Made by a program: the position numbers and the translations under genes
From: Streptomyces sp. NBC_00376
Lineage (GTDB): Bacteria > Actinomycetota > Actinomycetes > Streptomycetales > Streptomycetaceae
NCBI RefSeq assembly: GCF_036077095.1
Contig: NZ_CP107960.1
Location: forward strand, 2,666,001-2,730,000
Length of the DNA stretch: 64,000 bases
Direction of reading: 5' to 3'
Shown here: one piece after another, positions 8,652 through 19,528 of the stretch
How the letters are laid out: each line of letters begins with the position of its first letter
Position numbering within the stretch: position 1 is the first letter of the stretch
Notes under the pieces: model-generated
Told to the model about the DNA's origin: nothing
Databases searched by the model: none
The model's input: the letters and a program-made list of their open reading frames with translations, nothing else

Positions 8652-9293
8652 ATGAGTCACACCGCCGGCGTCCGCCAGACCCAGAAGCTGAGAACCCGTC
8701 AGGCACTGCTGGATGCCGCACTCGGACTCCTGGAGCACCAGAGCCTCAGCAGCCTCGGGCTGCGCGAGGTGACGCGGGCCGCGGGCGTCACGCCCACCGC
8801 CTTCTACCGGCACTTCGACGACACCGCGGCGCTCGGTGTGGCGCTCGTCGAGGAGGCGCTGGGCAGCCTGCACGGGATGATCGGGGCGACGCTCGCCGAG
8901 ACCGGTGACAGCGAGGAGCGCCTGGACCGCAGCATCGAGCTGATCATGCGCCATGTCGGCGAACAGCCCGCCCACTTCCGTTTCATCGCCCGTGAACAGC
9001 ATGGCGGCGTCGGCCCGGTCCGCGAGGCCATAGCGGCCCAACTGCGGCGGTTCGCCGAGGAGGTGGCGGCGGCGCTCGCCGAGGAGCCGGAGTCCCGGGG
9101 CTGGAGCGAGAAGGACCTGTTGATGCTCGGCGGCCTCTACGTCGACCACATGGTGATCACCGCCTCGGCGCTGCTGGACGCGGGGCCGGAGGGCGAGCGG
9201 GAGGTGGCCGGGGTGGCCCGCCGCCGGCTGAGACTGGTCACCCTCGGCAGGCGGCACTGGCTGGACGACTCGGGCGGAGCCGATACCCCTTAG
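8652..9293 (+). CDS. TetR-family transcriptional regulator, FabR/DesT-like
   Basis: The 213-residue protein has an N-terminal TetR helix-turn-helix (LREVTRAAGVTPTAFYRHFD, about residues 36-55) and a helical ligand-binding C-terminal domain. The opening RQTQKLRTRQALLDAALGLL and the helix-turn-helix resemble FabR/DesT regulators of fatty-acid unsaturation, so an acyl-CoA ligand is possible. No desaturase gene is adjacent. The start lies six bases past an operator-like repeat. It ends 15 bases from the convergent WYL regulator. Confidence 0.85.
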   Translation: MSHTAGVRQTQKLRTRQALLDAALGLLEHQSLSSLGLREVTRAAGVTPTAFYRHFDDTAALGVALVEEALGSLHGMIGATLAETGDSEERLDRSIELIMRHVGEQPAHFRFIAREQHGGVGPVREAIAAQLRRFAEEVAAALAEEPESRGWSEKDLLMLGGLYVDHMVITASALLDAGPEGEREVAGVARRRLRLVTLGRRHWLDDSGGADTP

Positions 9294-9308
9294 GGCCCCT
9301 CGTACGGG

Positions 9309-10280
9309 TCAGGGCGTGCCCGCCTGTCCGTACAGCGCCACGACCGCCGCCGCGTGGCGGGCGAGGACGTCCCGCGCCTCGGGCGGCGAGAGCACTTCCA
9401 CGTTCGGGCCGAAGGAGAGCAGGGAGCGGGCCCACTCGACCGAGTCGACGGCCAGCCCGGCCCGCAGCCACTCCCCGCTCTCCTCCGGGCGCGGCTCCCC
9501 CGTCAGCGCCCCGGCGTGCAGGCGTACGAACAGGTCGAGCCGGGAGCGGTGCACGCGCACCCGCAGCCGTACCCGCCCCGGTCGCTCCTCGACCTGCCTG
9601 CGCAGCTCGTCCCACAGGTCCGCCAGCTCCACCCCGGGCCGGCGCACGACCGGTTCGTCCGCGAGGTCGGCCCGCCGCACCCGGTCGGCCCGGAAGAGCC
9701 GGGGCACCCCGTCCCGGTCCGCCACCAGGTACCAGACGCCCGCCTTCACGACGAGGCCGTACGGATCGACGGTGTAGGTGCGCGGGGTGCTCGTACCGCT
9801 GTGGCGGTAGTCCAGCCGCAGCCGCCGGTCGGTGAAGACGGCCTCGTGCAGTTCGGCCACGTCGACGGCCGGCTGCGGGCCGCTCATCCAGCGCACCGGG
9901 TCGACCAGGATCCGCCTGCTGGTCAGTTCGGCAGCGGGCCGGTGCGGTGCGGGCAGGGCGGCCATCACCTTGCGCAGCGCGGAGCCGAGCGCCTCGTCGA
10001 GGCCGAGCGCGGCATGGGCACCCTCGGCGGCGAGGACGAAGAGGGCGCGTGCCTCGTCGGCGGTGAGCCCGGTGACATCGGTACGGAACCCGGGCAGCAG
10101 CGCGATGCCGCCGTGCCGCCCGCGTTCGGCGTAGACCGGGACGCCGGAGGCGGAGAGCGCCTCGATGTCCCGGTAGATGGTGCGTACGGAGACTTCGAGG
10201 CGCTCGGCGAGCTCGGTGGCGGGCACCAGGCCGCGGGTCTGGAGCAGCAGGAGGATCGAGAGCAGCCGGTCGGATTTCAC
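9309..10280 (-). CDS. YafY-type HTH regulator with WYL domain
   Basis: A 323-residue DNA-binding protein. The N-terminal winged helix is seen in LAERLEVSVRTIYRDIEAL (about 23-41), followed by GRHGGIALLPGF. The middle WYL domain contains GVWYLVADRDGVPRLFRADR, a pocket thought to bind nucleic acid or small ligands in this family. A C-terminal WCX-like extension follows. The start MKSDRLLSILLLLQ is typical. It lies 46 nt downstream of the thioesterase gene on the same strand; the target is unknown. Confidence 0.9.
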   Translation of the reverse strand: MKSDRLLSILLLLQTRGLVPATELAERLEVSVRTIYRDIEALSASGVPVYAERGRHGGIALLPGFRTDVTGLTADEARALFVLAAEGAHAALGLDEALGSALRKVMAALPAPHRPAAELTSRRILVDPVRWMSGPQPAVDVAELHEAVFTDRRLRLDYRHSGTSTPRTYTVDPYGLVVKAGVWYLVADRDGVPRLFRADRVRRADLADEPVVRRPGVELADLWDELRRQVEERPGRVRLRVRVHRSRLDLFVRLHAGALTGEPRPEESGEWLRAGLAVDSVEWARSLLSFGPNVEVLSPPEARDVLARHAAAVVALYGQAGTP

Positions 10281-10325
10281 CTCACCAGCTTCTCCCGGCC
10301 ACTGCCCCTTCCCCGCCGCCGGCCG

Positions 10326-11204
10326 TCAGGAGCGCGGTGCGCGTGCCAGCTGGCGGGACTGGGCCACCAGGCGGTCCTCGCTGTCCCAGACGTCCGCGTC
10401 CTCCTCCAGGAAGCCGCCCGCGAGGTTGCGGGTGGTGATGGAGACGCGCAGCGGGCCGGGGGCGGGGCGGCAGCGGATGTGGGTGGTGAGCTCGATGGTC
10501 GGCGTCCAGCCCTTGAGGCCCAGCTCGAACGAGGTGGGCGGCAGCGCGTCGACGGTGAGCAGCAGCGAGAGCGGGTCGGCGTCGCGGCCGTCCGCGAGGC
10601 CGAACCAGCCGCGCATCTCGCCCTTGCCGGAGGGTGCGCCGACGGCCCAGCCGACCGTCGCCGGGTCGAGCTTGATGTCGAGCCGCTCGGTGATGGCGGA
10701 GCTGCCGGGGATCGGGGCCGGGCCGTCGCTCGGGCCGAAGCAGTGCTCCATCGGCGGGATGGCCGGCGGCTTCGCCGACGTACGGACCTCGTCGGACAGG
10801 CCGTCCAGGTCGCCGTAGGTGGCGATGACCCGGATGCGCTCGACCTCGGTGCCGTCCTCCGCGAACTGGAAGAGGGATGCCTGGCCGGTGGAGAGGGTGC
10901 GGCCGGTGCGGACGGTCTGGGTACGGATCACCGCCGGGCCGGGCACGGACGCGGTGAGGTAGTGCGCCGAGACGGAGAAGGGGTCCGGGTGCGGCAGGGC
11001 CTGGCCTAGCGCGCGGCCCAGCATGGCCAGCAGGTATCCGCCGTTGACGGCATGGATGATCGTCCATCCGGCTGAGAGTTCGGCGTCGTAGACGCCCTCT
11101 TCGCGAAGGGTGACGGCGGTGTCACGGTCGAACTCGCTGTTCCCGATGGTCGCCGGTCCGGTCTGTGCCGACTGCGCCGCCGACTGCTCTGCTGCCTGTG
11201 CCAT
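10326..11204 (-). CDS. Acyl-CoA thioesterase-like (hotdog) protein
   Basis: A 292-residue double-hotdog protein of the TesB-like (4HBT_3) type, expected to hydrolyse acyl-CoA thioesters. Features seen are WTIIHAVNGGYLLAMLGRAL in the first hotdog and the TRNLAGGFLEEDADVWDSE segment with QSRQLA near the C-terminus, where this family's second hotdog ends. I placed the start at the ATG at 11204; a GTG three codons upstream is possible. Substrate chain length cannot be read from sequence. Confidence 0.8.
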   Translation of the reverse strand: MAQAAEQSAAQSAQTGPATIGNSEFDRDTAVTLREEGVYDAELSAGWTIIHAVNGGYLLAMLGRALGQALPHPDPFSVSAHYLTASVPGPAVIRTQTVRTGRTLSTGQASLFQFAEDGTEVERIRVIATYGDLDGLSDEVRTSAKPPAIPPMEHCFGPSDGPAPIPGSSAITERLDIKLDPATVGWAVGAPSGKGEMRGWFGLADGRDADPLSLLLTVDALPPTSFELGLKGWTPTIELTTHIRCRPAPGPLRVSITTRNLAGGFLEEDADVWDSEDRLVAQSRQLARAPRS

Positions 11205-11281
11205 GCGATGCACCGTACACCGATTGTATTACTGAGCGGTAGCTTTTTTTGCTGGCCCGCAGCGCCGCCCCGGGTGGTCGC

Positions 11282-11941
11282 TCAGCTCTCCTCGGCCGTC
11301 GCGGACTTCCGGTTGTAGGCGCGCGGGGCCCGCCAGTGGTAGCGCATCGACAGCAGCCGCAGCACGAAGGCGACGATCACGGCGGTGCCGCTGGTGAACG
11401 CGTCGAGCGCCCCGAAGCGGATGCACAGGACGGTCATCGCGGCGCCGACGATGGCGGGCACCGCGTACAGGTCTCGGTCCCAGCGCAGCAGCGAGGGCAC
11501 CTCGTTGGCCAGTACGTCACGCAGCACACCGCCGCCGACCGCGGTGGCCAGCCCCAGGGCCGCCGACGCGGTGAGGCCGAGGCCGTAGTCGTACGCCTTG
11601 ACCGTGCCCGTGACGCAGAACAGCCCGAGCCCCGCCGCGTCGAAGACATTGACGCCCACCTGGATCCGCTCGACGTGCGGGTGCAGGAAGAACACCAGCA
11701 CGGCGGCGAGGAGCGGGGTGGTGAAGTAGCCGAGATCCGTGAACGCCGCGGGCGGGACCGCCCCGATGACGATGTCACGGAACAGCCCTCCGCCCAGCGC
11801 GGTCACCTCGGCGAGCACCGCGATGCCGAAGACATCGAAGTTCTTGCGTACGGCGAGCAGAGCGCCGGAGATCGCGAAGACGAAGATTCCGACGATGTCT
11901 AGCGCATGCTGGACGGAGGGCGTGAACAGTTCGTTGAGCAC
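11282..11941 (-). CDS. TRIC-type (UPF0126/YicG) membrane channel protein
   Basis: The 219-residue protein has about seven membrane helices arranged as two repeats, each with a Gly-rich kink: ALGGGLFRDIVIGAVPP and AVGGGVLRDVLANEVPS. This GGG-x-hRDhh pattern is the hallmark of prokaryotic trimeric intracellular cation channels, some of which conduct potassium. It starts 30 nt downstream of the peptide transporter ATPase gene and may be read from the same transcript, but it has no known link to peptide uptake. Confidence 0.88.
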   Translation of the reverse strand: MLNELFTPSVQHALDIVGIFVFAISGALLAVRKNFDVFGIAVLAEVTALGGGLFRDIVIGAVPPAAFTDLGYFTTPLLAAVLVFFLHPHVERIQVGVNVFDAAGLGLFCVTGTVKAYDYGLGLTASAALGLATAVGGGVLRDVLANEVPSLLRWDRDLYAVPAIVGAAMTVLCIRFGALDAFTSGTAVIVAFVLRLLSMRYHWRAPRAYNRKSATAEES

Positions 11942-11971
11942 CGGGCAATTGTGCCGGTACTGCTCCCGGTA

Positions 11972-13195
11972 CTACTCCTTCGTGCTGTCCTCCGGCGTAT
12001 CGGGCGAGGCGGCGTCGCCGTCCCCCTCGGGCTCGTCCGTCGCCGGCTTGCTCACGTCGACGATCTCGATCGCCTCGCGCGCCGCCGCCGTCACCGTCTC
12101 GCCGGGCACCTGGTCGGGCGCGTTCTCCGGGTGGTGGCAGGCCACCTGGTGCCCGGTCTTCAGCGCGGCCAGCGGCGGTTCCTGCGTCTTGCAGACCTCC
12201 GTCGCCTTCCAGCACCGGGTGTGGAAGCGGCAGCCGCTGGGCGGTGAGATCGGCGAGGGCACGTCGCCCTTGAGCAGGATCCGCTCGCTCTTGACCGAAC
12301 GGCGCTTCGGGTCCGGGATCGGGACCGCCGAGAGCAGCGCCTTGGTGTACGGGTGCATCGGCGCCTTGTAGAGCGACTCGCGGTCGGCCAGCTCCACGAT
12401 CTTGCCGAGGTACATCACCGCGATCCGGTCCGAGACGTGCCGGACCACCGAGAGGTCATGGGCGATGATCACGTACGTGAGGCCCAGCTCGCTCTGGAGG
12501 TCGTCGAGCAGGTTCACCACCTGCGCCTGGATCGACACGTCCAGCGCCGACACCGGCTCGTCCGCCACGACCAGCTTGGGGTTGAGCGCCAGGGCGCGGG
12601 CGATCCCGATGCGCTGGCGCTGGCCGCCGGAGAACTCGTGCGGATAGCGGTTGTAGTGCTCGGGGTTCAGGCCCACGACCTCCAGCAGCCGCTGCACCTC
12701 CTTCTTGACGCCGCCGTCGGGCGTGACGCCCTGCAGCTTGAAGGGGGCGCCCACGATCGTGCCGATCGTGTGCCGCGGGTTCAGCGAGGAGTACGGGTCC
12801 TGGAAGATCATCTGCATGTCCCGGCGCATCGGGCGCATGCCGCCCACGCCGAGGTGCGTGATGTCCCTCCCCTCGAACTCGATCTTCCCCGCGGTGGGTT
12901 CGAGCAGCCGGGTGATCAGCCGGCCCATCGTCGACTTGCCGCAGCCGGACTCGCCGACGACGCCCAGGGTCTCGCCCGAGCGCACCTCGAAGTCGATCCC
13001 GTCGACGGCCTTCACGGCTCCGGCGTTGCGCTGCAGCAGCCCCTTCTTGATGGGGAAGTGCTTCTGCAGCCCGGTCACCTTGAGCAGCACCTCGCGGGAG
13101 GCCGTGTCACCGGCCGCCGCGCCGCTCCCGGCCGACCTCTGCGCCGGAACGTCCACGCCCTTGTCCTCGCTCGTCACGGCCTTGTCCTCGCTCAC
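11972..13195 (-). CDS. Peptide ABC transporter ATPase, DppF/OppF type
   Basis: One of the two nucleotide-binding subunits of a five-part peptide importer. Walker A is [11 protein letters not shown], the signature is [15 protein letters not shown] and Walker B is [12 protein letters not shown]. The C-terminal oligopeptide/dipeptide extension contains cysteines in CRFHTRC and CKTQ, plus C in HQVACHH. The protein carries an unusual N-terminal leader and a long acidic C-terminal tail ([19 protein letters not shown]). The start overlaps the stop of the partner ATPase gene by four bases (ATGA), so translation is coupled. 407 residues. Confidence 0.93.
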   Translation of the reverse strand: MSEDKAVTSEDKGVDVPAQRSAGSGAAAGDTASREVLLKVTGLQKHFPIKKGLLQRNAGAVKAVDGIDFEVRSGETLGVVGESGCGKSTMGRLITRLLEPTAGKIEFEGRDITHLGVGGMRPMRRDMQMIFQDPYSSLNPRHTIGTIVGAPFKLQGVTPDGGVKKEVQRLLEVVGLNPEHYNRYPHEFSGGQRQRIGIARALALNPKLVVADEPVSALDVSIQAQVVNLLDDLQSELGLTYVIIAHDLSVVRHVSDRIAVMYLGKIVELADRESLYKAPMHPYTKALLSAVPIPDPKRRSVKSERILLKGDVPSPISPPSGCRFHTRCWKATEVCKTQEPPLAALKTGHQVACHHPENAPDQVPGETVTAAAREAIEIVDVSKPATDEPEGDGDAASPDTPEDSTKE

Positions 13196-14288
13196 AGCTT
13201 GGGCGCAATCTCTTCGGTCCAGATACGCTCCCGCTGCTCCGGCGACATGTGGCAGGCCGCCCAGTGCCGGCTGCCGACCTCCTGGAGCTCGGGCCGTACG
13301 GTACGGGTGACGTCGTCCTTCGGCACGTCCGCGTACGGGCAGCGCGGGTTGAAGGCACAGCCCGACGGGATGTTGATGAGCGAGGGCGGGGAACCCTTGA
13401 CCGGGATGAGCCGGTCCGTCTGGTCACGGTCGAGGCGCGGCATCGAACCCAGCAGGCCCCAGGTGTAGGGGTGCCGGGGCTCGTAGAACACCTTCTCGGC
13501 CGGTCCGCGCTCCACGCAGCGCCCGCCGTACATCACGAGGATGTCGTCGGCGAGCTCGGCCACCACGCCCAGGTCGTGGGTGATGATGATGACCGCGGAG
13601 CCGAACTCCTTCTGCAGGTCCCGGATCAGGTCGAGGATCTGCGCCTGGACGGTGACGTCCAGCGCGGTCGTCGGCTCGTCGGCGATCAGCAGCTCGGGGT
13701 TGTTGACCAGCGACATGGCGATCATCGCGCGCTGGCGCATGCCGCCGGAGAACTCGTGCGGGTAGCTGTCGACGCGCTTGTCGGGCTGCGGGATGCCGAC
13801 CCGGTCGAGCATCTCGACGGCCCGCTTGCGCGCGGTCTTCTTGTCGACGCTGTGGTGGACCCGGTAGGCCTCCACGATCTGCTTGCCGATCGTGTAGTAC
13901 GGGTGCAGCGCGGACAGCGGGTCCTGGAAGATCATGGCCATGTCGCGGCCGCGCAGCTTGCGGACCTCGACGGGGTCGGCGGACAGCAGTTCCTTGCCGT
14001 CCAGCCAGATCTCGCCGGAGACCTGGGCCTTGCGTTTGCCGTACTGACCGGTGGTGTGCAGGCCCATGATGCCGAGCGAGGTGACCGACTTGCCGGAGCC
14101 GGACTCGCCGACGATGCCGAGGGTCTTGCCCTTCTCCAGCTGGAAGTTGAGCCCGTCGACGGACTTGACCAGGCCGTCGTCGGTCGGGAAGTGCACCTTG
14201 AGGTCGCGCACTTCGAGGAAGGCGGTGGGAGCGGGCGAGCCGGCCGGGGAAGGTTCGCCCAGCGCGGCACCGCTCTTGTGCAGTTCGG

Positions 14289-14292
<4 letters not shown>
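13192..14292 (-). CDS. Peptide ABC transporter ATPase, DppD/OppD type
   Basis: The second ATPase subunit of the importer, 366 residues. Walker A is [11 protein letters not shown], the signature is [15 protein letters not shown] and Walker B is [12 protein letters not shown]. The C-terminal peptide-transporter extension includes [11 protein letters not shown]. The start at 14292 overlaps the stop of the upstream permease gene by four bases (ATGA) and the gene itself overlaps the next ATPase, giving three coupled genes. A longer open frame upstream of this ATG is not transporter-like. Confidence 0.93.
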
Positions 14293-15290
<998 letters not shown>

Positions 15291-15303
15291 TGTGTGCGGC
15301 CCG

Positions 15304-15344
15304 GCGGTGGCCGGGAACCCCTTGTGGGGGCTCCCGGCCACCGC
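15304..15344 (-). terminator. Strong hairpin between binding-protein and permease genes
   Basis: Arms 15304-15321 and 15326-15344 form a stem of about 18 bp with one mismatch or bulge and a TTGT loop. It lies 90 nt downstream of the binding-protein gene and just before the permease start. It may act as a partial terminator or an mRNA stabiliser that gives more binding protein than membrane subunits. Confidence 0.75.
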
Positions 15345-15434
15345 CCCGGCCCTCACCTGCCCTTCGGACTGGCGGGTTTCGGCGGCGGTGGAACAGTCAA
15401 CAGGGTTGACTGTGAATGCTGTTGACTACAGCGA

Positions 15435-17210
15435 CTACTTGACGACGCCGAGCGAGACGTAGTCGTAACGGCCGTTGTAGGCGTCGGACATGTAGGCGTT
15501 CGTCAGACGATTGCCGCGCCAGGTGATGTTCTTCTCGTAGATGAAGGGCATCCAGTCGGCCTGGTCGAGGATCCGCTTGTCGAGCTCCTTGTAGATCTCG
15601 CCGGCCTTGACCGGGTCGGTCTCCGCGATCGCCCGGTCGAAGATCTTGTCGATCTCCGGGTCCTTCAGCTGCGACTCGTTGTAGTTACCGGTGTCCGCGA
15701 GGAACCGGCTGTCCCACAGCGGCTGGCCGAAGCCCTGGCCGGACGGGAAGTCCGGGCCCCAGCCGCTCATCGTCATGCCGTAGCCGCGCTTCTTCACGAC
15801 GGACGGCGAGCCGGTGATGCTGGACGCCTCGGCGCCGTCGAGCGGGTCGACCTCGATCTTGATGCCGACCTTGCCGAGCTGCTCCTGGAGCGCCTCGGCG
15901 GCGTCGACCTCGCCCGGGTTGTTGTTGCGGGCGGTGAGCTTGGTGGCGAAGCCGGTCGGGTGACCGCACTGCTTCAGCTCGTCCTTGGCCTTGGCGAGGT
16001 CCGGCTTGCCCTTGCGGGCGAGGACGCCGTACGGGTCGTAGTCGCTGTGGCCCTTGATGGAGACCGGCAGGGTGCTGTTGGCGATCGCACCACCGGCGAT
16101 CTCGCCACCGCGGGTCTGCTGGAGACCGGCGAAGTCGGTGGCGTAGAAGACGGCCTTGCGGCAGTGGACGTCGTCCAGCGGCTTCGCGGTGTGGACGAGC
16201 GCGACGTAGCGGACGAAGGACGTCTGCATGTTGTCGACGCTGTCCTTGTGCTTCTGGACGGCGGTGACGCGGCCGGACTGGGTCATGCCGGTGCCGTTGA
16301 GGTCGACGTCGTAGTCGCCCTCCATCAGCTTCTTGTCGTTCTCCTCCAGGTTGGCGGAGATCGTCACGGTGACCTTGTCCGGGAGCGCGGCGCGCAGCGG
16401 GTCGGACGCCTTCTGCCACTTGTCGTTGCGGACGAGCACGATGCTCTTGCCCGGCTTGTACTCCTCGAACTTGTACGGGCCGGAGGAGAACGGGCGCTGG
16501 GTGTACTTCGCGCCGGTGTCCTTGTCCGCCTTCACGGGCGAGCCGGACGGCATGGCGAGGAACTGCTCGAAGTCACCGTTGGGCTTGGGCAGCTTGAAGA
16601 TGATGGTGTTGTCGTCGGGCGTCTCGATCGACTTGAGGCCGAGCTTGTCCGCGGACTTGTCCTTGTAGGGGCCCTTGTACTCGCCCTTGGGGTCCAGCGT
16701 CTGCATCAGGTACTGCGGGCCACCGGTGATGGTGTCCGTCGCCCAGATGCGCTCGATGCCGTACTTGACGTCCTTGGAGGTCAGCTTGGAGCCGTCCTCC
16801 CAGGTCAGGCCGGAACGCAGCTTGTACGTGTAGGTCTTGCCGCCGTCGGTGATCTCACCGGGGCCGGTGGCCAGGTCGCCGACCAGCTTGGTGGAGGCCG
16901 CGCCCGGCTTGGTGTCGTACGAGACCAGCTGGCGGGTGTAGAAGCGCATGAAGTCCCAGGCCATGCCGTAGTAGGCACGCTGGGGGTCGGCGGAGTCGAG
17001 GTCCTGCTTGCCGACCATCTTCAGCGTTCCACCCTTTTTGGTGGACGGGTTGGCGACCTTGTTGAACGCCGCGTTGAAGCCGGCGCCCTTCGAGCTGCCG
17101 CCGCCTTCGCTGTCGCTGTCGCCGCCGCCGCACGCCGTGGTGGTCATCAGCGCCGCGACCACGAGGGCCGCACCAGCGGTGAGCCGTCGTTTCGAGGTAA
17201 CTGTGGACAT
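15435..17210 (-). CDS. Peptide-binding lipoprotein (SBP_bac_5 family) of the ABC importer
   Basis: The extracytoplasmic substrate receptor of the importer, 591 residues. The signal peptide ends in a lipobox with lipid-carrying C27 (MTTTAC-GGG), followed by a Ser/Gly linker. The family 5 solute-binding domain follows, with ITDGGKTYTYKLRSGLTWEDG and LTSKDVKYGIERIWA as typical motifs. GGAGG lies 11 bases before the ATG. It sits between the two permease genes, an unusual order; ligand class (di- or oligopeptide) is not decidable from sequence. Confidence 0.92.
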   Translation of the reverse strand: MSTVTSKRRLTAGAALVVAALMTTTACGGGDSDSEGGGSSKGAGFNAAFNKVANPSTKKGGTLKMVGKQDLDSADPQRAYYGMAWDFMRFYTRQLVSYDTKPGAASTKLVGDLATGPGEITDGGKTYTYKLRSGLTWEDGSKLTSKDVKYGIERIWATDTITGGPQYLMQTLDPKGEYKGPYKDKSADKLGLKSIETPDDNTIIFKLPKPNGDFEQFLAMPSGSPVKADKDTGAKYTQRPFSSGPYKFEEYKPGKSIVLVRNDKWQKASDPLRAALPDKVTVTISANLEENDKKLMEGDYDVDLNGTGMTQSGRVTAVQKHKDSVDNMQTSFVRYVALVHTAKPLDDVHCRKAVFYATDFAGLQQTRGGEIAGGAIANSTLPVSIKGHSDYDPYGVLARKGKPDLAKAKDELKQCGHPTGFATKLTARNNNPGEVDAAEALQEQLGKVGIKIEVDPLDGAEASSITGSPSVVKKRGYGMTMSGWGPDFPSGQGFGQPLWDSRFLADTGNYNESQLKDPEIDKIFDRAIAETDPVKAGEIYKELDKRILDQADWMPFIYEKNITWRGNRLTNAYMSDAYNGRYDYVSLGVVK

Positions 17211-17305
17211 TTTCTCGTAACCTCCGAGATCGCGGTCCCAGGCCGTTGCTTGCCGGAGAACCATGGGAAGAGCCACCTGACGATGCGGCAGGGGCAAGTC
17301 GTGGG

Positions 17306-18310
17306 CTATCGGGTCCCCTTGGGGTCCAGGGCGTCGCGCAGCCCGTCCCCGAAGAGGTTGAAGGCCAGCACGGTGATGAAGATCGTCACGCCGGGGAAGA
17401 CCATGAACATCGGGTCGTGCTCGTACGTCTCCAGGGCGTCCCGCAGCATTCCGCCCCAGGAGGCCGTCGGCGGCCGGACACCGGCGCCGAGGAAGCTGAG
17501 GGCCGCCTCGGTGAGGATGTTGGTGGGGATCATCAGCGTCGCGTAGACGGTGATCGGCGCCACCAGGTTGGGCAGCAGCTCGCGGAAGAGGATGTGTGTC
17601 CGCCCGCCGCCGAGGCTGCGCGCCGCCTCCACGTACTCGCGCTCGCGCAGCGAGAGAGTCTGCCCGCGGACGATGCGTCCGACGTACGGCCAGCCGAAGA
17701 AGCCGATGACGGCGACCAGTACGGCGATGCGGACGCCGCTGCCGGTGAGGCCGAGAAGATCGTCGGGGAGGACCGAGACCAGGGAGATGATGAAGAGGAG
17801 CTGCGGGAAGGAGAGCAGCACGTCCATGACGCGGCTGATCACCGCGTCCACCCAGCCGCCGAAGTATCCGGCGATGATCCCGAAGAGGGTGCCGAGGGCG
17901 ACGGCGACCAGGGCCGCCAGGAAGGCCACGAGCAGCGAGATCCGGGCGCCGTAGACGATCCGGCTGAAGACGTCGCGTCCCTTGTTCGGCTCGACGCCGA
18001 ACAGGTAGTCGCCACTCATGCCGCCGAGGCTGCCCGTGGGGAGATTGGTCAGCGGGTCGAGCTTGTCCTGGTGGAACTCGTTCGGCGGGTGCCCGAGCAG
18101 GCTCACGATCAGCGGCGCGAAGACCGCCACCACGACCAGGACGAGGACAACGATGCCACCCGTCAGAGCGACCTTGTCCTGCTTCAGGCGGTTCCAGGCG
18201 ATCTGCTTGAGAGACCGTCCCTCGACCTTCTTCACCCCGGAGTCGACTGCGGGACCGCCGGTCGCGACCGGATCCGCTTCCGTGGTCGGCTCGTGCAGTG
18301 GTGCCGTCAT
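17306..18310 (-). CDS. Peptide ABC transporter permease, DppC/OppC type
   Basis: The partner channel subunit, 334 residues, and the first gene of the transporter operon. It has a long cytoplasmic N-terminus, then helix 1 (VALTGGIVVLVLVVVAVFAP), an OppC-type N-terminal domain and a transport domain with the EAA loop REREYVEAARSLGGGRTHIL. The chosen ATG at 18310 has GAGGGG upstream; an ATG seven codons earlier is possible. The binding-protein gene follows after 95 nt. Confidence 0.92.
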   Translation of the reverse strand: MTAPLHEPTTEADPVATGGPAVDSGVKKVEGRSLKQIAWNRLKQDKVALTGGIVVLVLVVVAVFAPLIVSLLGHPPNEFHQDKLDPLTNLPTGSLGGMSGDYLFGVEPNKGRDVFSRIVYGARISLLVAFLAALVAVALGTLFGIIAGYFGGWVDAVISRVMDVLLSFPQLLFIISLVSVLPDDLLGLTGSGVRIAVLVAVIGFFGWPYVGRIVRGQTLSLREREYVEAARSLGGGRTHILFRELLPNLVAPITVYATLMIPTNILTEAALSFLGAGVRPPTASWGGMLRDALETYEHDPMFMVFPGVTIFITVLAFNLFGDGLRDALDPKGTR

Positions 18311-18748
18311 CGTGGCAAGGACCCCTCTCAACCGGCGGTGGCCGGGCCGAACTGGCCGCTGTGGCGGCGCGATCAGTCAGTCGTACGCAGAGGCGGCAAG
18401 ACGCCCTTGCTGCGGGAGTCTTCATTGCCGTTACGACTGGTAGCCATACCGACAGACGAATGGATGCCTAACCGTGATGCGCTCTGGGGTGTTCCGTTAT
18501 CCGGACGGATGTGAACGCCCGCCGAACACAGGTCAGTTGATAAGGAAGAGGGCATGCGAGCGGATTAGCGTCGCATTCACCACCAGACATGCCGAGCACG
18601 GAAATCTCGGACATGGGCGGCCGGATGAGGCATCGGGCGGGTGAACGCACGTGCACATTCGGGGAGTTGGCGCCTTACCTTCGCGTTACGGAAATCCGGA
18701 CCGTACGCGGGCATTCCGGACGACGGGGACAGAGTGGCCCCGGACGGG
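18311..18748. other. Intergenic region upstream of the peptide transporter operon
   Basis: These 438 bases separate the divergent-from-nothing transporter start and the stop of the SseB paralog, which is on the same strand. Short open frames here have no recognisable features. The stretch must hold the transporter promoter, but I cannot single out a convincing -35/-10 pair. No clear terminator hairpin for the SseB gene was found. Confidence 0.5.
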
Positions 18749-19528
18749 TCAGTACGCGCCCTGCGGCGGGTAGCCGTAGCCCGCGACGGGGGCCGCCGGG
18801 GCGTGCGCCTCACGGTCGTAGAACGGGCGGGCGTTGGCGCGCAGCCACATCGCCACCGGGTCGTACTCGTCGGACATCGCGACGGTGGAGACGGGCAGCC
18901 CCTCCGGGACGGCGGAGACCGACTGCTGCATCATCGCGCGCGCCGCGTCCACCGAGGGCGGGCTCGTGTCGTAGAGATCGAGGCCGATGGTGAGGTACGG
19001 GACGCCGAGCGCGGGCTGCACCCAGGCACGGCGCAGCGAACGGATCGCCGGGGTGTGGTGGGCGTTCTGCGTGAGCAGGGCGTAGAACTGCGGGATCTCG
19101 ATGGCCGGCTCGGTGAGCCGGAGCGGGCCCGCGGGCATCCGGTCGAGGCCGGTGGCGATCCGGCGCAGGTCCAGCCAGGGGATGCCCACGCCGCCGCCCG
19201 GGGCGTGCGGGTTGAGCCAGATGCCCCAGCGGTCGGGGAAGAGTGTGCGGGCGATGTCCCGGCCGCCGACCAGCTCGTGGGCGCGGTTCCAGCCGCTCAC
19301 CGAGAGCTCCTGGGCGGAGGTCACACAGGGGGCGTAGCCGAGGCCGTCGACCTCCATGTTTCCGTACTGGGCGTCGGGCGAACCCGCCTGGCCCTGCCAG
19401 AGGAGCATCCAGATCCGGCCGTTCGCGAGGGCCTGCAGCAGCGCCTCGTACGCGTCGTAGCGCCCGGGCGTCACTTGGCGCAGCATGTGCTCGACCTGCC
19501 CGGCCGCCGCGGTGCCTGACGCACTCAC
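18749..19528 (-). CDS. SseB-family protein (enhanced serine sensitivity), copy 1
   Basis: A 259-residue cytosolic protein of the SseB family, named for a serine-sensitivity phenotype in E. coli; the biochemical role is not established. Family traits are an N-terminal SseB domain (ALANGRIWMLLWQGQAG onwards, NGHAP-like LNPHAPGGGVGIPW) and a C-terminal domain ending in MWLRANARPFYDRE. The last 20 residues are Ala/Pro/Gly/Tyr-rich (GYGYPPQGAY). The GTG at 19528 gives a start MSASGTAAAGQVEH with an AGGGG site; longer starts look non-coding. A second copy lies 180 nt upstream, and both neighbour the glycine/serine genes. Confidence 0.8.
   Translation of the reverse strand: MSASGTAAAGQVEHMLRQVTPGRYDAYEALLQALANGRIWMLLWQGQAGSPDAQYGNMEVDGLGYAPCVTSAQELSVSGWNRAHELVGGRDIARTLFPDRWGIWLNPHAPGGGVGIPWLDLRRIATGLDRMPAGPLRLTEPAIEIPQFYALLTQNAHHTPAIRSLRRAWVQPALGVPYLTIGLDLYDTSPPSVDAARAMMQQSVSAVPEGLPVSTVAMSDEYDPVAMWLRANARPFYDREAHAPAAPVAGYGYPPQGAY

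Noticed and set aside
18373..18813. Short overlapping minus-strand frames between the transporter and SseB genes
   Set aside because: No ribosome binding site, no conserved or hydrophobic pattern; treated as non-coding.
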